Source: Arsenophonus sp052174495
GTDB taxonomy: Bacteria > Pseudomonadota > Gammaproteobacteria > Enterobacterales > Enterobacteriaceae
Length of the DNA stretch: 64,000 nucleotides
NCBI GenBank assembly: GCA_052174495.1
Contig: JBQMRR010000044.1
Location: 62,001-126,000 of the forward strand
Direction of reading: 5' to 3'
Both the position numbers and the translations under genes were made by a program. Position 1 is the stretch's first letter, and each line of letters starts with the position of its first letter. Positions 41,790 to 53,105 of the stretch are shown here, one piece after another. A model generated the notes under the pieces. That model was not told the DNA's origin and searched no databases. It was given only the letters and a program-made list of their open reading frames with translations.

Positions 41790-43500
41790 ATTTTTATTTT
41801 TATGAGTTCTTTCTGATAATAATTTCGTTGTCTGCTTCCCAAGTTGATCGTTGGTAAAAAGTACTTCTCGTTCACACAGAGCGCATTTGTATAAATTTAT
41901 GTTCAGAATCCCTTCTTAATATAGGAAGGGTGAACATAGGAAGGGTGAATATATCCCCGTTTCCAGTTTTATAAGTCATCTACAACGTCTTTATACCTTT
42001 GGTAATAACGTGCTTCGTTTCCGATTTAAAAGAAATGATAGTAACGTACAATTTTAAAATGCTTCGCCTGGAATATTATTAATATAGTTCTAGATAATCT
42101 TTTCCTACGTCAGAGTTTGCTTACGGTATATTCCTTACTTTTATAATCATAAAAATGATGTACAACCACTTTTTACCTCAAAAATGCGCAGTTTTAAATG
42201 CGAATGCCAGTGAGATGTTTAAGTTAGCTTCCAGAGGTAATTTTATGCTATCACGCCCATTTTATCTTTTTAGTGAAGTACACTTTCAGTAATCCTCGTA
42301 CTTGTACCTTCAAATATTATGTTTTTAGTGCTTTCTAGCATGGATATTCCTACAAGTCTTAAAAAGGCACCAGGATTTATCAGCTCGTCACTATAATGAA
42401 TTAATCGGATGATAAAATCTCTACCAGATTTTTTCAACCGATCTTCTTTTAAAAAATATCTTCAACCTATACAGCATGTTTAATATCTAGCCCGTCATAA
42501 GTGACGGAGAGATGAAAATGTGAATGTTGATTGAGTTATCGAGCATAAATATATAAGGCACAGAATATAATTTTAATACTTTGTTTTGTGATCACTACAA
42601 TATAGAACTAGGGATACACCTGGCACAAAACAGAGTATTAAGTAGCGATAAATTATTTTAAAAAGGCTAAAGAAGATGAGAATAGTAAAAGTAATATGTT
42701 GCTAGTTACAGTCTGCTAAGATACGAATTTTCTGTGTGGGGTGTAATCATACTGCTCGGTAGCTTTAAACCCGTCTTAACTGTAGATTTTTAACTTTATA
42801 ACTACGGCAAAATAATAGTGGTAATATTCAGGATAGGCGTAGTAGTAAAACTGTATACTTACATAGTTATAAGTGCTTCAGATAAATATTCCCTTGATAT
42901 ATAGACTGATTTATAAGTTAACGCTTTCAGCGTATTTTTAAGAAAGTTATTTTAGATATCATCAATAGTAAAAGTAGTTTAATTTTACAGAAGATATACA
43001 TCTTGAACTCTTGCCAGAAAAATAGAAATTCTCATACACTGTTCATGGATTTATCAGGTTTATTGGCCCAGGTATCTTTAATGTTTCTCCCAGATGACAA
43101 AAAAGATTAAAATTATATCTAGTTTCCCTATAAGTAATGAATTCATCAACAAGCATGCTTTAATCATTATCATCAATGCAGTTTTGTATCCAGGATCATA
43201 GCCTTAGATTGTGGGTCCGTTTTGCTCAAAAATCCTGATAATTGTGATTTATAGGCGAGATAATACTTGCGTATAGAAAAATAAAAAGCAGAATCGAATA
43301 CATTGCATAGATCTTTTTGGTGTCTAAAAAAAATTAGTTGGTCTAACCCTCATTCATTTTGAGATGGAATTTAAAAAGCGCTTTAAATAAGCAGGCAGTG
43401 TATAAATACGTAAATTGCATGTTATCTTCTGGATTTACCTAGTTTACGATTTCTAGGAGATTTATCCTGAGTCATCTGGATGAGAATTCCTTTAAGTCAA
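41790..43500 (-). mobile_element. IS91-family relic 2
   Basis: On the minus strand the C-terminal part reads NIPGEAF, then SFLLNRKRSTLLPKV, then LYKCALCEREVLF and TTKLLSERTHK. This equals the IS91-type blocks HIPDRHF, YGFLSNRKRGTLLPKV, PYKCILC and LLSQRL. The N-terminal half (near 42950-43170) aligns with the complement of 59850-60080, sharing a GATGAATTCATT block. A 16-base tandem duplication (aggaagggtgaacata) is at about 41923-41954. It is frame-shifted throughout. Confidence 0.75.
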
Positions 43501-43589
43501 CGTATTACGAGTATAAAATAATACTTAGCTAATAAATATCCGCAAAGCGGCTTCTAGCTGAGCGCTGTTCATATCATAAATGTGTTAAG

Positions 43590-44416
43590 GTTCATTGAAG
43601 AGGATAGGTAATTTATATCTGTATGATTTAAGCGATATCGCTACATTTATTTCTTGTCCGATGAGATATATCGTTTTGTTAAGCAAAATGATCGCTTTTA
43701 TCCGCTACTCATTATCGGTAGCACTGCGCATTGACATAAGAGGATAATTGGAGTCAAAATGCTTATCAAAAGTTAGAAGTAAACTGAGCGTAACTTTTCA
43801 ATGGTTGATGAACCCTGAGCTTAAACGTATCTTTCATGGTTGGAAAGATAGTCGATGCTTTTAGTTTTTTGAATGTAATGGCAAAGATATTTCCAGATAT
43901 ATAGCACGAATCTTGCTGTGTCCATAAATAGCTAATATTCTAGCTTCATTCCCCTAAAGAAATGCAAGCGAAAGTTAAGAGTAAACTGCGGAGAGCTCTG
44001 GCTATCAGCCCGGCGCCGATGCTATCAACAAAGCCTTTAATGCTTTCTGAAAATGTTATTATCGAAGTGTATTCTACAGCGATGAAGAAGCTAGAAAAGA
44101 TCAAGAAAAACTGTTGGTATTCTATGACTTCCAATTAGCGCACTAGGCATCATAAGAACTAGAAATATAATTGAATCGTTTTTTTGTGACAGTGAGTCTA
44201 GGAAGCTGAGACACGCGAAGCACTGTGGTTTAAGAAAAGAACTCTTTTAATGCTATTTTAGTTTCTATCCTCTGTTCAAAAAAGTGAAAACCGGCTAAAT
44301 GGAATTGAGCTGCTAACCCTGATGTGGTAACCAAAATTTAATTTAAAGATGGAGAACAAATTTATGAAGCATCAGAGTGGATCGTAGTCTGCGTCATACA
44401 TTAGATTTACTAAAAT
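43590..44416 (+). mobile_element. IS256-family relic 6 (5'-truncated)
   Basis: The plus strand starts within the DLSDIATFIS block near 43625 (family DLSxRRYVYFW). It continues with the VHK region near 43920, EMQAKVKSKLRR near 43960, KAFNAF near 44030, EEARKDQEKLLVFYDFQLAH near 44080-44145, and RFFVTVSL (family STFATVRLR). The 3' terminal repeat attagatttactaaaattct is at about 44398-44417. The 5' part is missing. Confidence 0.85.
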
Positions 44417-45360
44417 TCTCAAGCAACTACAACCCCCTAAAATTAGCGCTCCTCTTCCGATCAACAAAGAGTTTGTATTTACTTTAGCTCAGCGTTATGA
44501 GATATCTAAATTTACTTTTATTAAATGGCAGAAATAAGATGATGTTGATGATTACATCCATATTCTCCATTATTTGCTGATGACGCTATTCCCAAATAAA
44601 GGGTTCGTAGTTATTTTTTTGCGAAAAAGAGTTTTTTCTCTCGCCGATATTCTAGCGGTCAGCCGATTTCCTAAACTTCGTACTACTTGATCTGATCTGA
44701 ATCTCTCTTTAATACAGGTATAGGAGGATGGAGAATTTGCATAAAATAAGGGGGGAAAGCCTCAAAGTCGAAACTATAAAGTATTTTAGGATACTAAGAT
44801 GCTTATTTGCGCGTAGATGTGAAATATCTTATGTAAATGCTAAATAAAACTTCAAGATGTTATCTTTTCGTAGGGATAATAGATCACATCATTTAATAGA
44901 TTTTATTTATTTTTATAAAACTAAGACCGTAGCTAATTTGTAATTTTAATCGAATATGTCCATAGCTATTCATCGGATATTTATAGATAATAGGAAAAAT
45001 TTACAGACTAATTTTTGCTCTGCAAAAACGTTCAGTCAGCAGAAAATAGGAATTCAACCGTTTATGTGCAAATCTTGGTATAGAATATTGATTTAGCATG
45101 TTAATTCGTTCTTCAAACGAATGGTATGTGGTTAAGCGATTTTATAAGCGAAGGAAAAGATACGTTGCAAAATCCATTACTTCAATTTTGTTCAAGAATT
45201 TGAGATCACTTTCCATTAATATGTTTAGTTATATAAAATCAGGAATTATTTTAATTAATTAATCAATATATAGTAATTAAACTCCATTGCAGTCTATAAA
45301 AGATTGCTTCAAAGTTAAATCTAAATTATTCAAAATAATTATACTATTTCCTGGAAATTA
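44417..45360 (+). mobile_element. IS481-family relic c
   Basis: It begins with the IS481 terminus caagcaactacaacccccta. The translation reads FVFTLAQRYEISKFTFIKWQ (the N-terminal helix-turn-helix), then ILAVSRFPKLRTT, then YLRVDVKYL and LNKTSRCYLFVGIIDH, matching IS481 blocks FLHVDVKYLP and RRYLFVAIDRAT near the first catalytic Asp. The C-terminal tail is the common FKVK(P/S)(E/K)LF end near 45310. It has many stops. Confidence 0.85.
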
Positions 45361-45365
45361 TATCT

Positions 45366-45815
45366 ATAAAAGATAACATTGTGAAGTTTTGATTGGCATT
45401 TGCAGAAGATATTCACATTTATGTGCAGATAAGGCAGGCTGTACTCGTAGCTTTAAAGCGTTTTATGTTCGGGTTCGGTGCACTTCCCTTTTATTTCACA
45501 CAAATTTCTCCTCTGTTCCTGCATAAACATAAATCTAGATCAGATTGAAATATAACAGGATTCAGGAATTCGCGTACGGACTGCTAGCAGATTCGTCGAG
45601 AGAGAAATATTTTCGTAAAAAATAACTACGACTTTTAAGCTGGTGAAAGGGTTATCAGAAAAGTATGGAGAATATGGGTGTAATCATTAATATTATTTTA
45701 TTTTTTCTATTTTAGTAACGGTAAATTCGCAGATATCTCATAATATTTAGTAAAAGTAAACGCAAGCTATTTATTGGCCTGAAGAGCAGTACTAAATTTT
45801 AGATATTGGAGTTCC
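45366..45815 (-). mobile_element. IS481-family relic d (N-terminal half)
   Basis: This piece aligns with 58140-58592 and 6556-6961 on the same strand, for example ggattcaggaattcgcgtac near 45560. The terminus near 45800-45815 is degraded. It lies in inverted orientation directly after relic c, so the pair forms a large imperfect inverted repeat. Confidence 0.78.
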
Positions 45816-46806
45816 CTAATAATTAAGACTCATGATTATGACATCTTCTGTCAACTATATTTATAAGTAACTATCTTACAATAAATAGGGATGTGTGACT
45901 AGAAGCTAATAATGATCCTAGATTAATTACCTAATACTAGGTTCTCAATTAGTATAATACAAGGATTAATTAATCTACTAAAAATATTATTGATATTGAC
46001 AAATAAAATTTAATTAAAACAATACTGTTGATGATAAATCTTATTATATATTTAATAATTTTAAAAAAATTAAAAATATAATTTTAATATATTTATATAA
46101 ATAAAGCCCTATTTTAGAATAGGGAGCATTAAGGCAAAAAGTTTTTTATATTATTACTCAGATGTATATAATTTATTAATTATTATTTATTAAATACTTA
46201 AATAAAAATAGAAGAGACTAAAAATAGGTGATCAAATTTTTACAATAAATTTTAATATAAAGTGAATAAATTAAAATTTAATTTATAAAAAGTTTAATAT
46301 TAAATTAGTAATTAATATATTGAACAGTAATATTTCTGTTTTTATATAAAATTGATTTTCTTATTTTGTTTATTATATGCTAGTACTGTTTTAATAGGAT
46401 TTTATCAATAATCGTTTATATATTTTAATATATATTATTTATTTTTTATTAATTAATTTATTGTTGGTTATTTATTTTATAAAGATAGTATCTTTATTGG
46501 ATATAATTTTATCTTATCTTGTTTATGATATTTAAAAATAATAATTATAACTAGATATTTTATTATCTTTAATATTTTTAATAATAAAAATATATTGTAA
46601 TTTTTATTACATTTACTTGGTCGAATATTAGACATTCATTTTTCTATCGTAATTTGATGTGTTTTATTATTACTTAATGATATTTTTTATGTAATCTATT
46701 ATTTACGTTATTTTAACCAATAATCTTTTTATTATAGATAGTAAAAGTTGGCTAAAATAGCCTTATTCTTAATATAACGTTTAATATAAATCAACGGGAT
46801 ACAATA
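45816..46806. other. Very AT-rich gene-free stretch upstream of surE
   Basis: About 990 bp of extreme A+T with long runs of ta and aat words. In enterics truD lies directly before surE; nothing recognisable remains here. A perfect stem ccctatt-ttag-aataggg is at 46107-46124. A shorter stem ggcta/tagcc with a T-rich tail sits near 46749-46770, just before surE. The surE promoter must lie in the last part. Confidence 0.5.
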
Positions 46807-47568
46807 ATGCTAAGGATATTGCTAAGTAATGATGATGGTGTAACAGCAACTGGCATCCAAACCCTTTCTACTGCGTTACGCAAATATTATTTCGTTCAGG
46901 TTGTTGCGCCTGATAGAAACCGAAGTGGGGCATCAAATGCATTAACACTTCATAAACCATTACGAATAGCTAAGTTAGCTAATGGAGATATCTCAGTACA
47001 AGGAACACCAACGGATTGTGTATATTTAGGTGTTAATCAGCTAATTCAACCTTCTCCTGAAATCGTCGTTTCGGGTATTAATCATGGTCCCAATTTGGGG
47101 GATGATGTTATTTATTCAGGTACCGTTGCTGCGGCAACAGAAGGTCGTCATCTTGGGTTACCTGCACTTGCGGTTTCATTAAATGGTGAAACATACTATC
47201 AAACAGCAGCAGAGATAACTTGCCATTTATTAAAATTATTACAGAAAACGCCATTAAAAGCAGGTAATATTCTTAATATTAATGTTCCTGGTATTCCTTT
47301 ATCGGAAATTAAAGGTTACAAAGTAACACGGTGTGGTAGCCGCCATGCTGCTCAACAAGTTTATTCATCTGAAGATCCACGGGGTGATATGGTCTATTGG
47401 TTAGGGCCTGTAGGAAAAATATGTGATGGCGGTCCAGATACTGATTTTGCTGCAGTAGCAGCGGGATATGTTTCTATCACACCGTTACAAGTGGATTTAA
47501 CCGCTTATAAAGATCATCAAGTTGTTAAAGATTGGTTATCAATAGCAGAGGCAAGTGAGGAATGCTAA
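46807..47568 (+). CDS. surE: SurE, 5'/3'-nucleotidase and exopolyphosphatase
   Basis: SurE removes phosphate from nucleoside monophosphates and short polyphosphate and is linked to stationary-phase survival. Its 253 residues equal the E. coli length. The metal-binding N-terminus LLSNDDG (Asp9, Asp10), NRSGASNALT and SGINHGPNLGDDVIYSGTV are all intact. The stop overlaps the pcm start by seven bases (47562-47568), the usual enteric coupling. truD, normally upstream, is not present here. Confidence 0.97.
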   Translation: MLRILLSNDDGVTATGIQTLSTALRKYYFVQVVAPDRNRSGASNALTLHKPLRIAKLANGDISVQGTPTDCVYLGVNQLIQPSPEIVVSGINHGPNLGDDVIYSGTVAAATEGRHLGLPALAVSLNGETYYQTAAEITCHLLKLLQKTPLKAGNILNINVPGIPLSEIKGYKVTRCGSRHAAQQVYSSEDPRGDMVYWLGPVGKICDGGPDTDFAAVAAGYVSITPLQVDLTAYKDHQVVKDWLSIAEASEEC

Positions 47569-48188
47569 AACGATCAATTAGAGATTTATTGATACAACTA
47601 CGCTATCAAGGAATTAAAGATGAAGGTCTATTGGCAGCTATTGCAAAAGTTCCTCGTGAGCGTTTTGTAGATGAAGCACTTTCACATAAAGCTTATGAAA
47701 ATATTCCTTTACCTATAGGTTTTTCTCAGACTATTTCGCAACCTTATATTGTTGCTCGTATGACAGAATTACTTGCTCTTTCTCCATCAGATCATGTTTT
47801 AGAAATTGGCACTGGGTCGGGTTATCAAACAGCTATTTTAGCTCATCTTGTCGCGCGGGTTTTTTCAGTAGAACGTATTAAGGGACTGCAATGGAATGCT
47901 AAACGTAGATTAAAACAACTTGATCTTCATAATATTTCAACACGTCATGGCGATGGCTGGATGGGATGGTCCTCTAATGGGCCTTTTGATGGAATTATTG
48001 TAACAGCAGCGCCAGCAGAACTTCCACTTGTATTGCTTGAACAATTAAAAGATGGTGGCCTAATGGTATTACCTCTCGGTGATAAAAAACAGATATTAAA
48101 AATCATTAAACGTCAAGGTAATGATTTTTATGCTACAACGGTAGAGTCAGTGCGATTTGTTCCTTTAATCCCTGGAAGTTTGGCATGA
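47562..48188 (+). CDS. pcm: Pcm, protein L-isoaspartate O-methyltransferase
   Basis: Pcm methylates abnormal isoaspartyl residues to start repair of aged proteins. Its 208 residues equal the E. coli length. The SAM-binding motif VLEIGTGSGYQTAILAHL is near residues 79-96, and the substrate loop GFSQTISQPYIVARM near 54-68. The C-terminus FVPLIPGS is conserved. It is translationally coupled to surE. Protein-repair genes are kept although the rpoS regulator downstream is dead. Confidence 0.97.
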   Translation: MLKRSIRDLLIQLRYQGIKDEGLLAAIAKVPRERFVDEALSHKAYENIPLPIGFSQTISQPYIVARMTELLALSPSDHVLEIGTGSGYQTAILAHLVARVFSVERIKGLQWNAKRRLKQLDLHNISTRHGDGWMGWSSNGPFDGIIVTAAPAELPLVLLEQLKDGGLMVLPLGDKKQILKIIKRQGNDFYATTVESVRFVPLIPGSLA

Positions 48189-48333
48189 AATAAATAATAT
48201 TTAGAGATAGATAATTTAAGGCTTTATTAACCTTTATTTTTATAAAAATTTGTTTTAACTATTCCAATAAGTTCTCGAGCAATAGTTAGATTATTGATTC
48301 TTATTCAAGATTTATCTTCATGAGGGAAGAAGT

Positions 48334-49395
48334 ATGAATTTTAACAGCGCAAAATTTGCGATTCGATGGTCTATTATTTGTCTAATAATAGACCCAACAT
48401 TATTAGGGTGCTCAACACCATATCATCTAGTAGCACCAATTAATAGTGTTCATGATAATATCCATCCGATTAATACTTATCCTGCTATAAATACAGAATC
48501 AAAAAGTATGCCAATACCCTCTTCTCCTAAAAATATTTTTGTTAATAATCAAAATAGTAATATAAATAAACCAATATATCAACCTGTGATGCTATCATCT
48601 AAGACTAATACTGATGGTCGAATAGTTTATAACCGAAATTATAGTAATATCAAAAAAGGAAGCTATAGTGGTAAAACCTATACTATTAAAGGTGGTGATA
48701 CGCTGTTTTATATTGCTTGGATAACAGGTAATGATTATTCTGATCTAGCGAAACGTAATAAAATTGTAGATCCTTATAGTTTAAGGATTGGACAAATACT
48801 TAATATTTCTAATAGCTCTAGTAATTCAGAAATAATAGTTGCTAATGATACTCAGAATACAAACAATACAATTGTTAATTCTCAATCAACTAATGCGTAC
48901 CCTTTATTAGATGAGAAAAATTCAAGAAAGACGTTACCAAGAGTATCCAAACCAATAACATCTTATATACCGCCTGCAACAACAGTATCTCCGGGCTTAA
49001 ATAATAACAGGATACTGAATACAGTAGATAAGTGGCGCTGGCCAATTGAACAAAAAGTAATTGAATCTTTCTCTGGTATTCAAGGTGGAGATAAAGGCGT
49101 TGATATTGCCGGATTGCGAGGTCAACCTATTTTTGCAGCTGCAGCAGGAAAAGTGGTTTATTCTGGAAACGCATTGCGTGGATATGGAAATCTTATAATA
49201 ATAAGACATAACGATGACTATTTGAGTGCTTATGCTCACAATGATACTATATTAGTTCGTGATCAACAGTCGATTCATGCAGGGCAAAAAATTGCTACTA
49301 TGGGTAGCACTGGTACAAATTCAGTAAAATTACATTTTGAGATTCGTTACAAGGGAAAATCAGTAAATCCATTGCGCTACCTTTCGCAGCGATAA
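48334..49395 (+). CDS. nlpD: NlpD, LysM/M23-like lipoprotein, amidase activator
   Basis: NlpD activates the murein amidase AmiC at the division septum. Its 353 residues compare with 379 in E. coli. The lipoprotein signal ends at LLGC (Cys26). A Ser/Asn-rich linker is followed by a LysM domain near 112-156 (YTIKGGDTLFYIAWITGND ... GQILNI), then a second linker. The C-terminal LytM/M23 domain has GVDIAGLRGQPIFAAAAG and KLHFEIRYKGKSVNPLRYL. As in E. coli NlpD it lacks a full zinc site, so it is an activator, not an enzyme. In enterics the main rpoS promoter lies inside nlpD; here rpoS is a relic downstream. Confidence 0.96.
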   Translation: MNFNSAKFAIRWSIICLIIDPTLLGCSTPYHLVAPINSVHDNIHPINTYPAINTESKSMPIPSSPKNIFVNNQNSNINKPIYQPVMLSSKTNTDGRIVYNRNYSNIKKGSYSGKTYTIKGGDTLFYIAWITGNDYSDLAKRNKIVDPYSLRIGQILNISNSSSNSEIIVANDTQNTNNTIVNSQSTNAYPLLDEKNSRKTLPRVSKPITSYIPPATTVSPGLNNNRILNTVDKWRWPIEQKVIESFSGIQGGDKGVDIAGLRGQPIFAAAAGKVVYSGNALRGYGNLIIIRHNDDYLSAYAHNDTILVRDQQSIHAGQKIATMGSTGTNSVKLHFEIRYKGKSVNPLRYLSQR

Positions 49396-49535
49396 CTTGG
49401 ATGTATTACTTATTAATGCTATATGCATTTAGGGTTAATGTTAGCAAAGATTATTCCTTTCGCTTCCAAAGTAATTTTATAGCCATATGTGTATATTAAA
49501 TTCTTATGGTTTTAAATAATCTACTTCAGGCTAGA
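49396..49535. other. Spacer after nlpD
   Basis: About 140 bp where rpoS should begin. I find no readable N-terminal rpoS sequence here. The IS1595 relic starts at roughly 49536. Confidence 0.4.
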
Positions 49536-50438
49536 CAATTTAATAAATAAAATAATTCCATACCATGGAAGCTACTCAGCAATCCCTTTAATCGTCTAAA
49601 ATAACTATTAACATTTTAAATGTAAAATTACTTACAAATAAATTTTTGATTATCCAAGATTATTAGATGATAGTAACTAATTTCATGTTCGTTAGTAAAT
49701 ATTTCATATCATTTACCTTTATCTAAATAAAGGTAAACCTCTGTTCGATAATCAGCTTAAGAGAACATCTAACTACAACACTCTGCATTAAGCTCTTCAA
49801 GAATCTTATCGGTCACATAACCCTTTTAATCCCTGCAATTAAAAGCGTGATTTATTTTTTTCTTTTATCCTCATGCTCTTGCATATTTTTTACCTTTCCT
49901 ATATGTGATATAATCTTTTATTTTAAAGAGTTAGTGAAAATATTTTATCAACTTAAGCAATATCACTTAGTACATTTAAGTTGGTTATCCTCACTACTTC
50001 ACTAAAGGAAGAGGATAATGATGCACTCTAAACATTGTTTTTAAAATTAATGCCTATTTGTTTTACTGATTCTGTAAAGTTAAGCTCTTTAACATACATT
50101 GAAGATAGCTAAATCATTTATCCTTGTGATGTAATTTTCCAAAAGATTTTCATTAAGATCGTTAAATTTTCCTACAATCAAGAATTTGCAAGGATATCGC
50201 TGCAACTTATTGATCTCACCCAGCAGATGATATGTTTACTATAACAGTATGGATAGGATAAAGTAGAGTGAGTTTATTTTAATGCATGAATTGACATTAC
50301 CAATAGACTGTCTAGTGAAGCCAACTAATTAGATGTAGCTTATGTTAGCAGAAAGCAAGAAAAGAGTTTTCTTTAATTTGTATGACTGTTTTTCTATGAT
50401 AACCGTTATAGCGAAAATTTTTATACAGTATAAGAAAT
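49536..50438 (-). mobile_element. IS1595-family relic 3
   Basis: It aligns with relic 1 (8605-9530) along its length, for example taacattttaaatgtaaaat near 49607 against tcacattttaaatatgaaat near 8671, and the ttttactgattctgtaaagt region near 50060. The minus-strand reading gives the same degraded transposase blocks. It separates nlpD from the rpoS relic. Confidence 0.7.
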
Positions 50439-50469
50439 TTCTACCAATAAGCGCTGTCAAGATAGCTTA

Positions 50470-50911
50470 ATTTGTCTATTCTGAGAGGAATTTTGTCTTA
50501 GAAACTTGATCAAGATTTAAATACTGAAAAAATTGCAGAACGCTTATAGACAATCCGGTAGATGATGTTAGACAGATGTATTGCTGCTAAATAAGCAGAT
50601 TTATTCTGTTAATACTTCAATCGCTGCTAATTTAAATAAAGCGTTATTTGATATATTATATAAAAATAACGGTTCAAGAGCAAAAGGAACTATCTAAGTT
50701 AACAATATGAAAGAAAAAATTATTAAATGCCTGGTTGAACTTTATAGAAATAACGTGAAGTATTAGTTCGCTGCTTCACTTTATTAGGCTATAAATCAGA
50801 AACATTTAGAGAAGGCTAGAGTGAGAAATTGCCATTACTGGGAGAGAATTCGTTAGATATAGCTTGAAGGCCGTCGCCAATTAAAAGTTATTTTCATAAT
50901 CAAGGTCTTAG
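50470..50911 (+). pseudogene. rpoS: rpoS pseudogene (stationary-phase sigma factor), C-terminal half
   Basis: This is a relic of sigma-S in its ancestral place after nlpD. In order, the plus strand reads LDQDLNTEKIAERL (RpoS LDHEPSAEEIAEQL), SVNTSIAANLNKALFDIL near 50600-50650 (SVDTPLGGDSEKALLDIL), NNMKEKIIKCLVELYRNN near 50700 (DDMKQSIVKWLFELNAKQ), LLGYKSETFREG near 50785 (LLGYEAATLEDVG), and EGRRQLKVIFIIK near 50870 (EGLRRLREILQTQ). Stops and frameshifts separate these. Regions 1 and 2, which bind core polymerase and the -10 box, are gone. An IS1595 relic lies on the left, and an IS256 relic cuts the last codons on the right at 50912. Confidence 0.88.
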
Positions 50912-52318
50912 TGAGTTATTAGTAAATCTGATATAGAAGATTAGAGGGGGGTGCTATGCTACTCTTTGATAATTAATAAATATGTTCTTCAATTTTGAAT
51001 TCGATGTTGTTTACCAGCGTGATTAAAAGCTCAAATCTCCTTAGCAGGTTTCAGCTTTTTTAGTAGATGGTATCAGGTTCAATACCATAAAAGGATTGTT
51101 GTTCTTAAGCCACAATTTTTCACGTCTCAGCTTTGTAGGCTGAGTGTCAGAAAAGTCGATTTAATCGGATTCGTTGTTCTTATTGATGGCAAGTACTACT
51201 TCCTAACGGGAAGGCATAGGAAGTCAGCAGCTCTTCTCGCTTTTTTCTAGCTTTTTAATCGCTGCAGGATAGGACTTCGCTAAAAATTTTACCAACAAAA
51301 TATTAAGCGCTTTATCAATGGCATCACAGATCTCTCCTAATCAATCTCCATTCCCTTTAAGCTTACCTTAACTTTTTGTTGCGCCTTTTGGGAGCAAAAC
51401 CAACACATCAGCTATTTTATCTACTCAACAATATTGGTGTTGTGTGCCTAGGGAGTATTTTAATATTGCATTCCAAAAACCCAAGCACCGCGTCTCCTAT
51501 AACAAGGCTGAGAAATACAGTTAAACTACGTGCGCTTGAAAACTATTGAGAAATTTAGCTAGTTCTCTTTTAACTCTTGATAAATATCATATAGCAAACG
51601 AGATTTTTACATTCATGATCAGTAATCCTAATAATAACTAGTAGGGGAAGGCGATGGGTTTTCCTGGCAGGACAGTTATGCATCAGCATAAAAATAAACG
51701 TAGGTGTATCAATTAAATCACGCAGGGGATTAACACCCTGCTTACACACTTTAAGTCATCGCTATTTTAATCTATTGATAGTACTGAAGTTAAAGACTAT
51801 GTGCTTTTCACCGTGAGTGCGCTTAGAGCTTTGTGAAATTACCGTTGGATATACTTTATAGGTATACACAGCTATGAGATCAACTCTTCGCTGCTTTTAT
51901 ATGATTAAGATAAGAAAGTAATGATAACCTCTTAAGCATATTCATTTCTGGTCTGTCATCTACACACCTCTCTATCTTAAGCCACTTTAATCTCAATATT
52001 GCTAATAGCAGTTTATATAGTTCATTATGGCAAATAACCGTTACGCTTGACGGCATGAACTACCCCGTCTATAAGATTGACATTTTATATCTTCCGCAGT
52101 ATGGCTTTTAGCTCTCATCTTCAACAGTGGTGTCTATTATTTACTTATTACCATTGCGGATGAATTTATCCAAGAGATTATAGGTATATCTAGTTTTGTG
52201 AATACCTTTAAGGTAGACTATATGGCATATAATCTCCTTGTTTTTGATATCATATAACAAATCAATCAAAAATATGCCATCATCTCAAAAACTCATAAAT
52301 CAGAAATAAGCATAACTC
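50912..52318 (-). mobile_element. IS256-family relic 7, truncating the rpoS relic
   Basis: The left terminal repeat gagttattagtaaatctgat starts at 50912, and the right one ends cagaaataagcataact near 52318. Full-length alignment with relics 5 and 9. Its left end falls within the last codons of the rpoS relic. Confidence 0.82.
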
Positions 52319-52324
52319 CATTTT

Positions 52325-53105
52325 TGGCCGACGGCATATGCTGCTCTGTGAGGTAAGTTTATCGCTTTTACCTGCTGTAATTATGTTTAGGTCATTGTTA
52401 CATCATGAACATAAGGAGTTCATTATAGTTGAAGATGCTTATCAAGAGTTAGAATCGGTACTGTTGGCGAACTTCTCAATGGCTGATGAGCGCGTGGCTT
52501 AACCGTATTTCAGGCTTACTACAGGAATGATTATTAGTTTTTGTAATGTAATAGCAAAGATATTTCTGAGCATGCGGCACCAACGCTTCTAGTATACAAA
52601 AAGCTAATCTAGTGACTTCACTTCCCAAAAGCATACAATCAAAAGTTAAGGCTGAATTGCGAGAGCTCTTGTTAACAGAGAGTCACGATGTCGCTAATAA
52701 AGTCATTAATGTTTTGTTGGTAAAGTTTTTAGCGAAGTGCTATCCTGCAGCGATTAAATAAGGTGGAGAAAAAGCAAGAAGAACGGCTGCCATTCTATAG
52801 CTTCCTGTCAGTCAAACACACTGGGGATTAATAAGATCCAGAATCCGATTCAATCGACTTTTGTGACGTGATCCCTATAGATCTTCCGCGCAAAGCATTA
52901 TGGTTTGAGAAAACAATCTCTTAAATTGTATTTAAGCTTATTCTTATCCTGCTCAGAAAAGCTAAAACAGGCTAAAGGGGGGATTTAATCTGTTGGGATA
53001 ACTTATGGAATAAACAACACCTAATTTAAGGATGAAGAATAGATTTATTAAACATCAAAGGCTAGCATAGCTTGATTGTCATACACTAAATTTTACTAAT
53101 AACTC
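52325..53105 (+). mobile_element. IS256-family relic 8 (5'-truncated)
   Basis: It starts inside the transposase at the (V/A)DGIY block (gccgacggcatatgctgctc). It aligns with relics 2, 3 and 6 on the plus strand up to the 3' terminal repeat near 53082-53105 (cactaaattttactaataac). It is in inverted orientation right next to relic 7; the missing 5' half suggests a deletion or recombination between them. Confidence 0.8.

Noticed and set aside
41923..41954. Tandem 16-base repeat, considered as part of a CRISPR or satellite
   Set aside because: Only two units, inside an IS91 relic, with no spacers. It is a local duplication.
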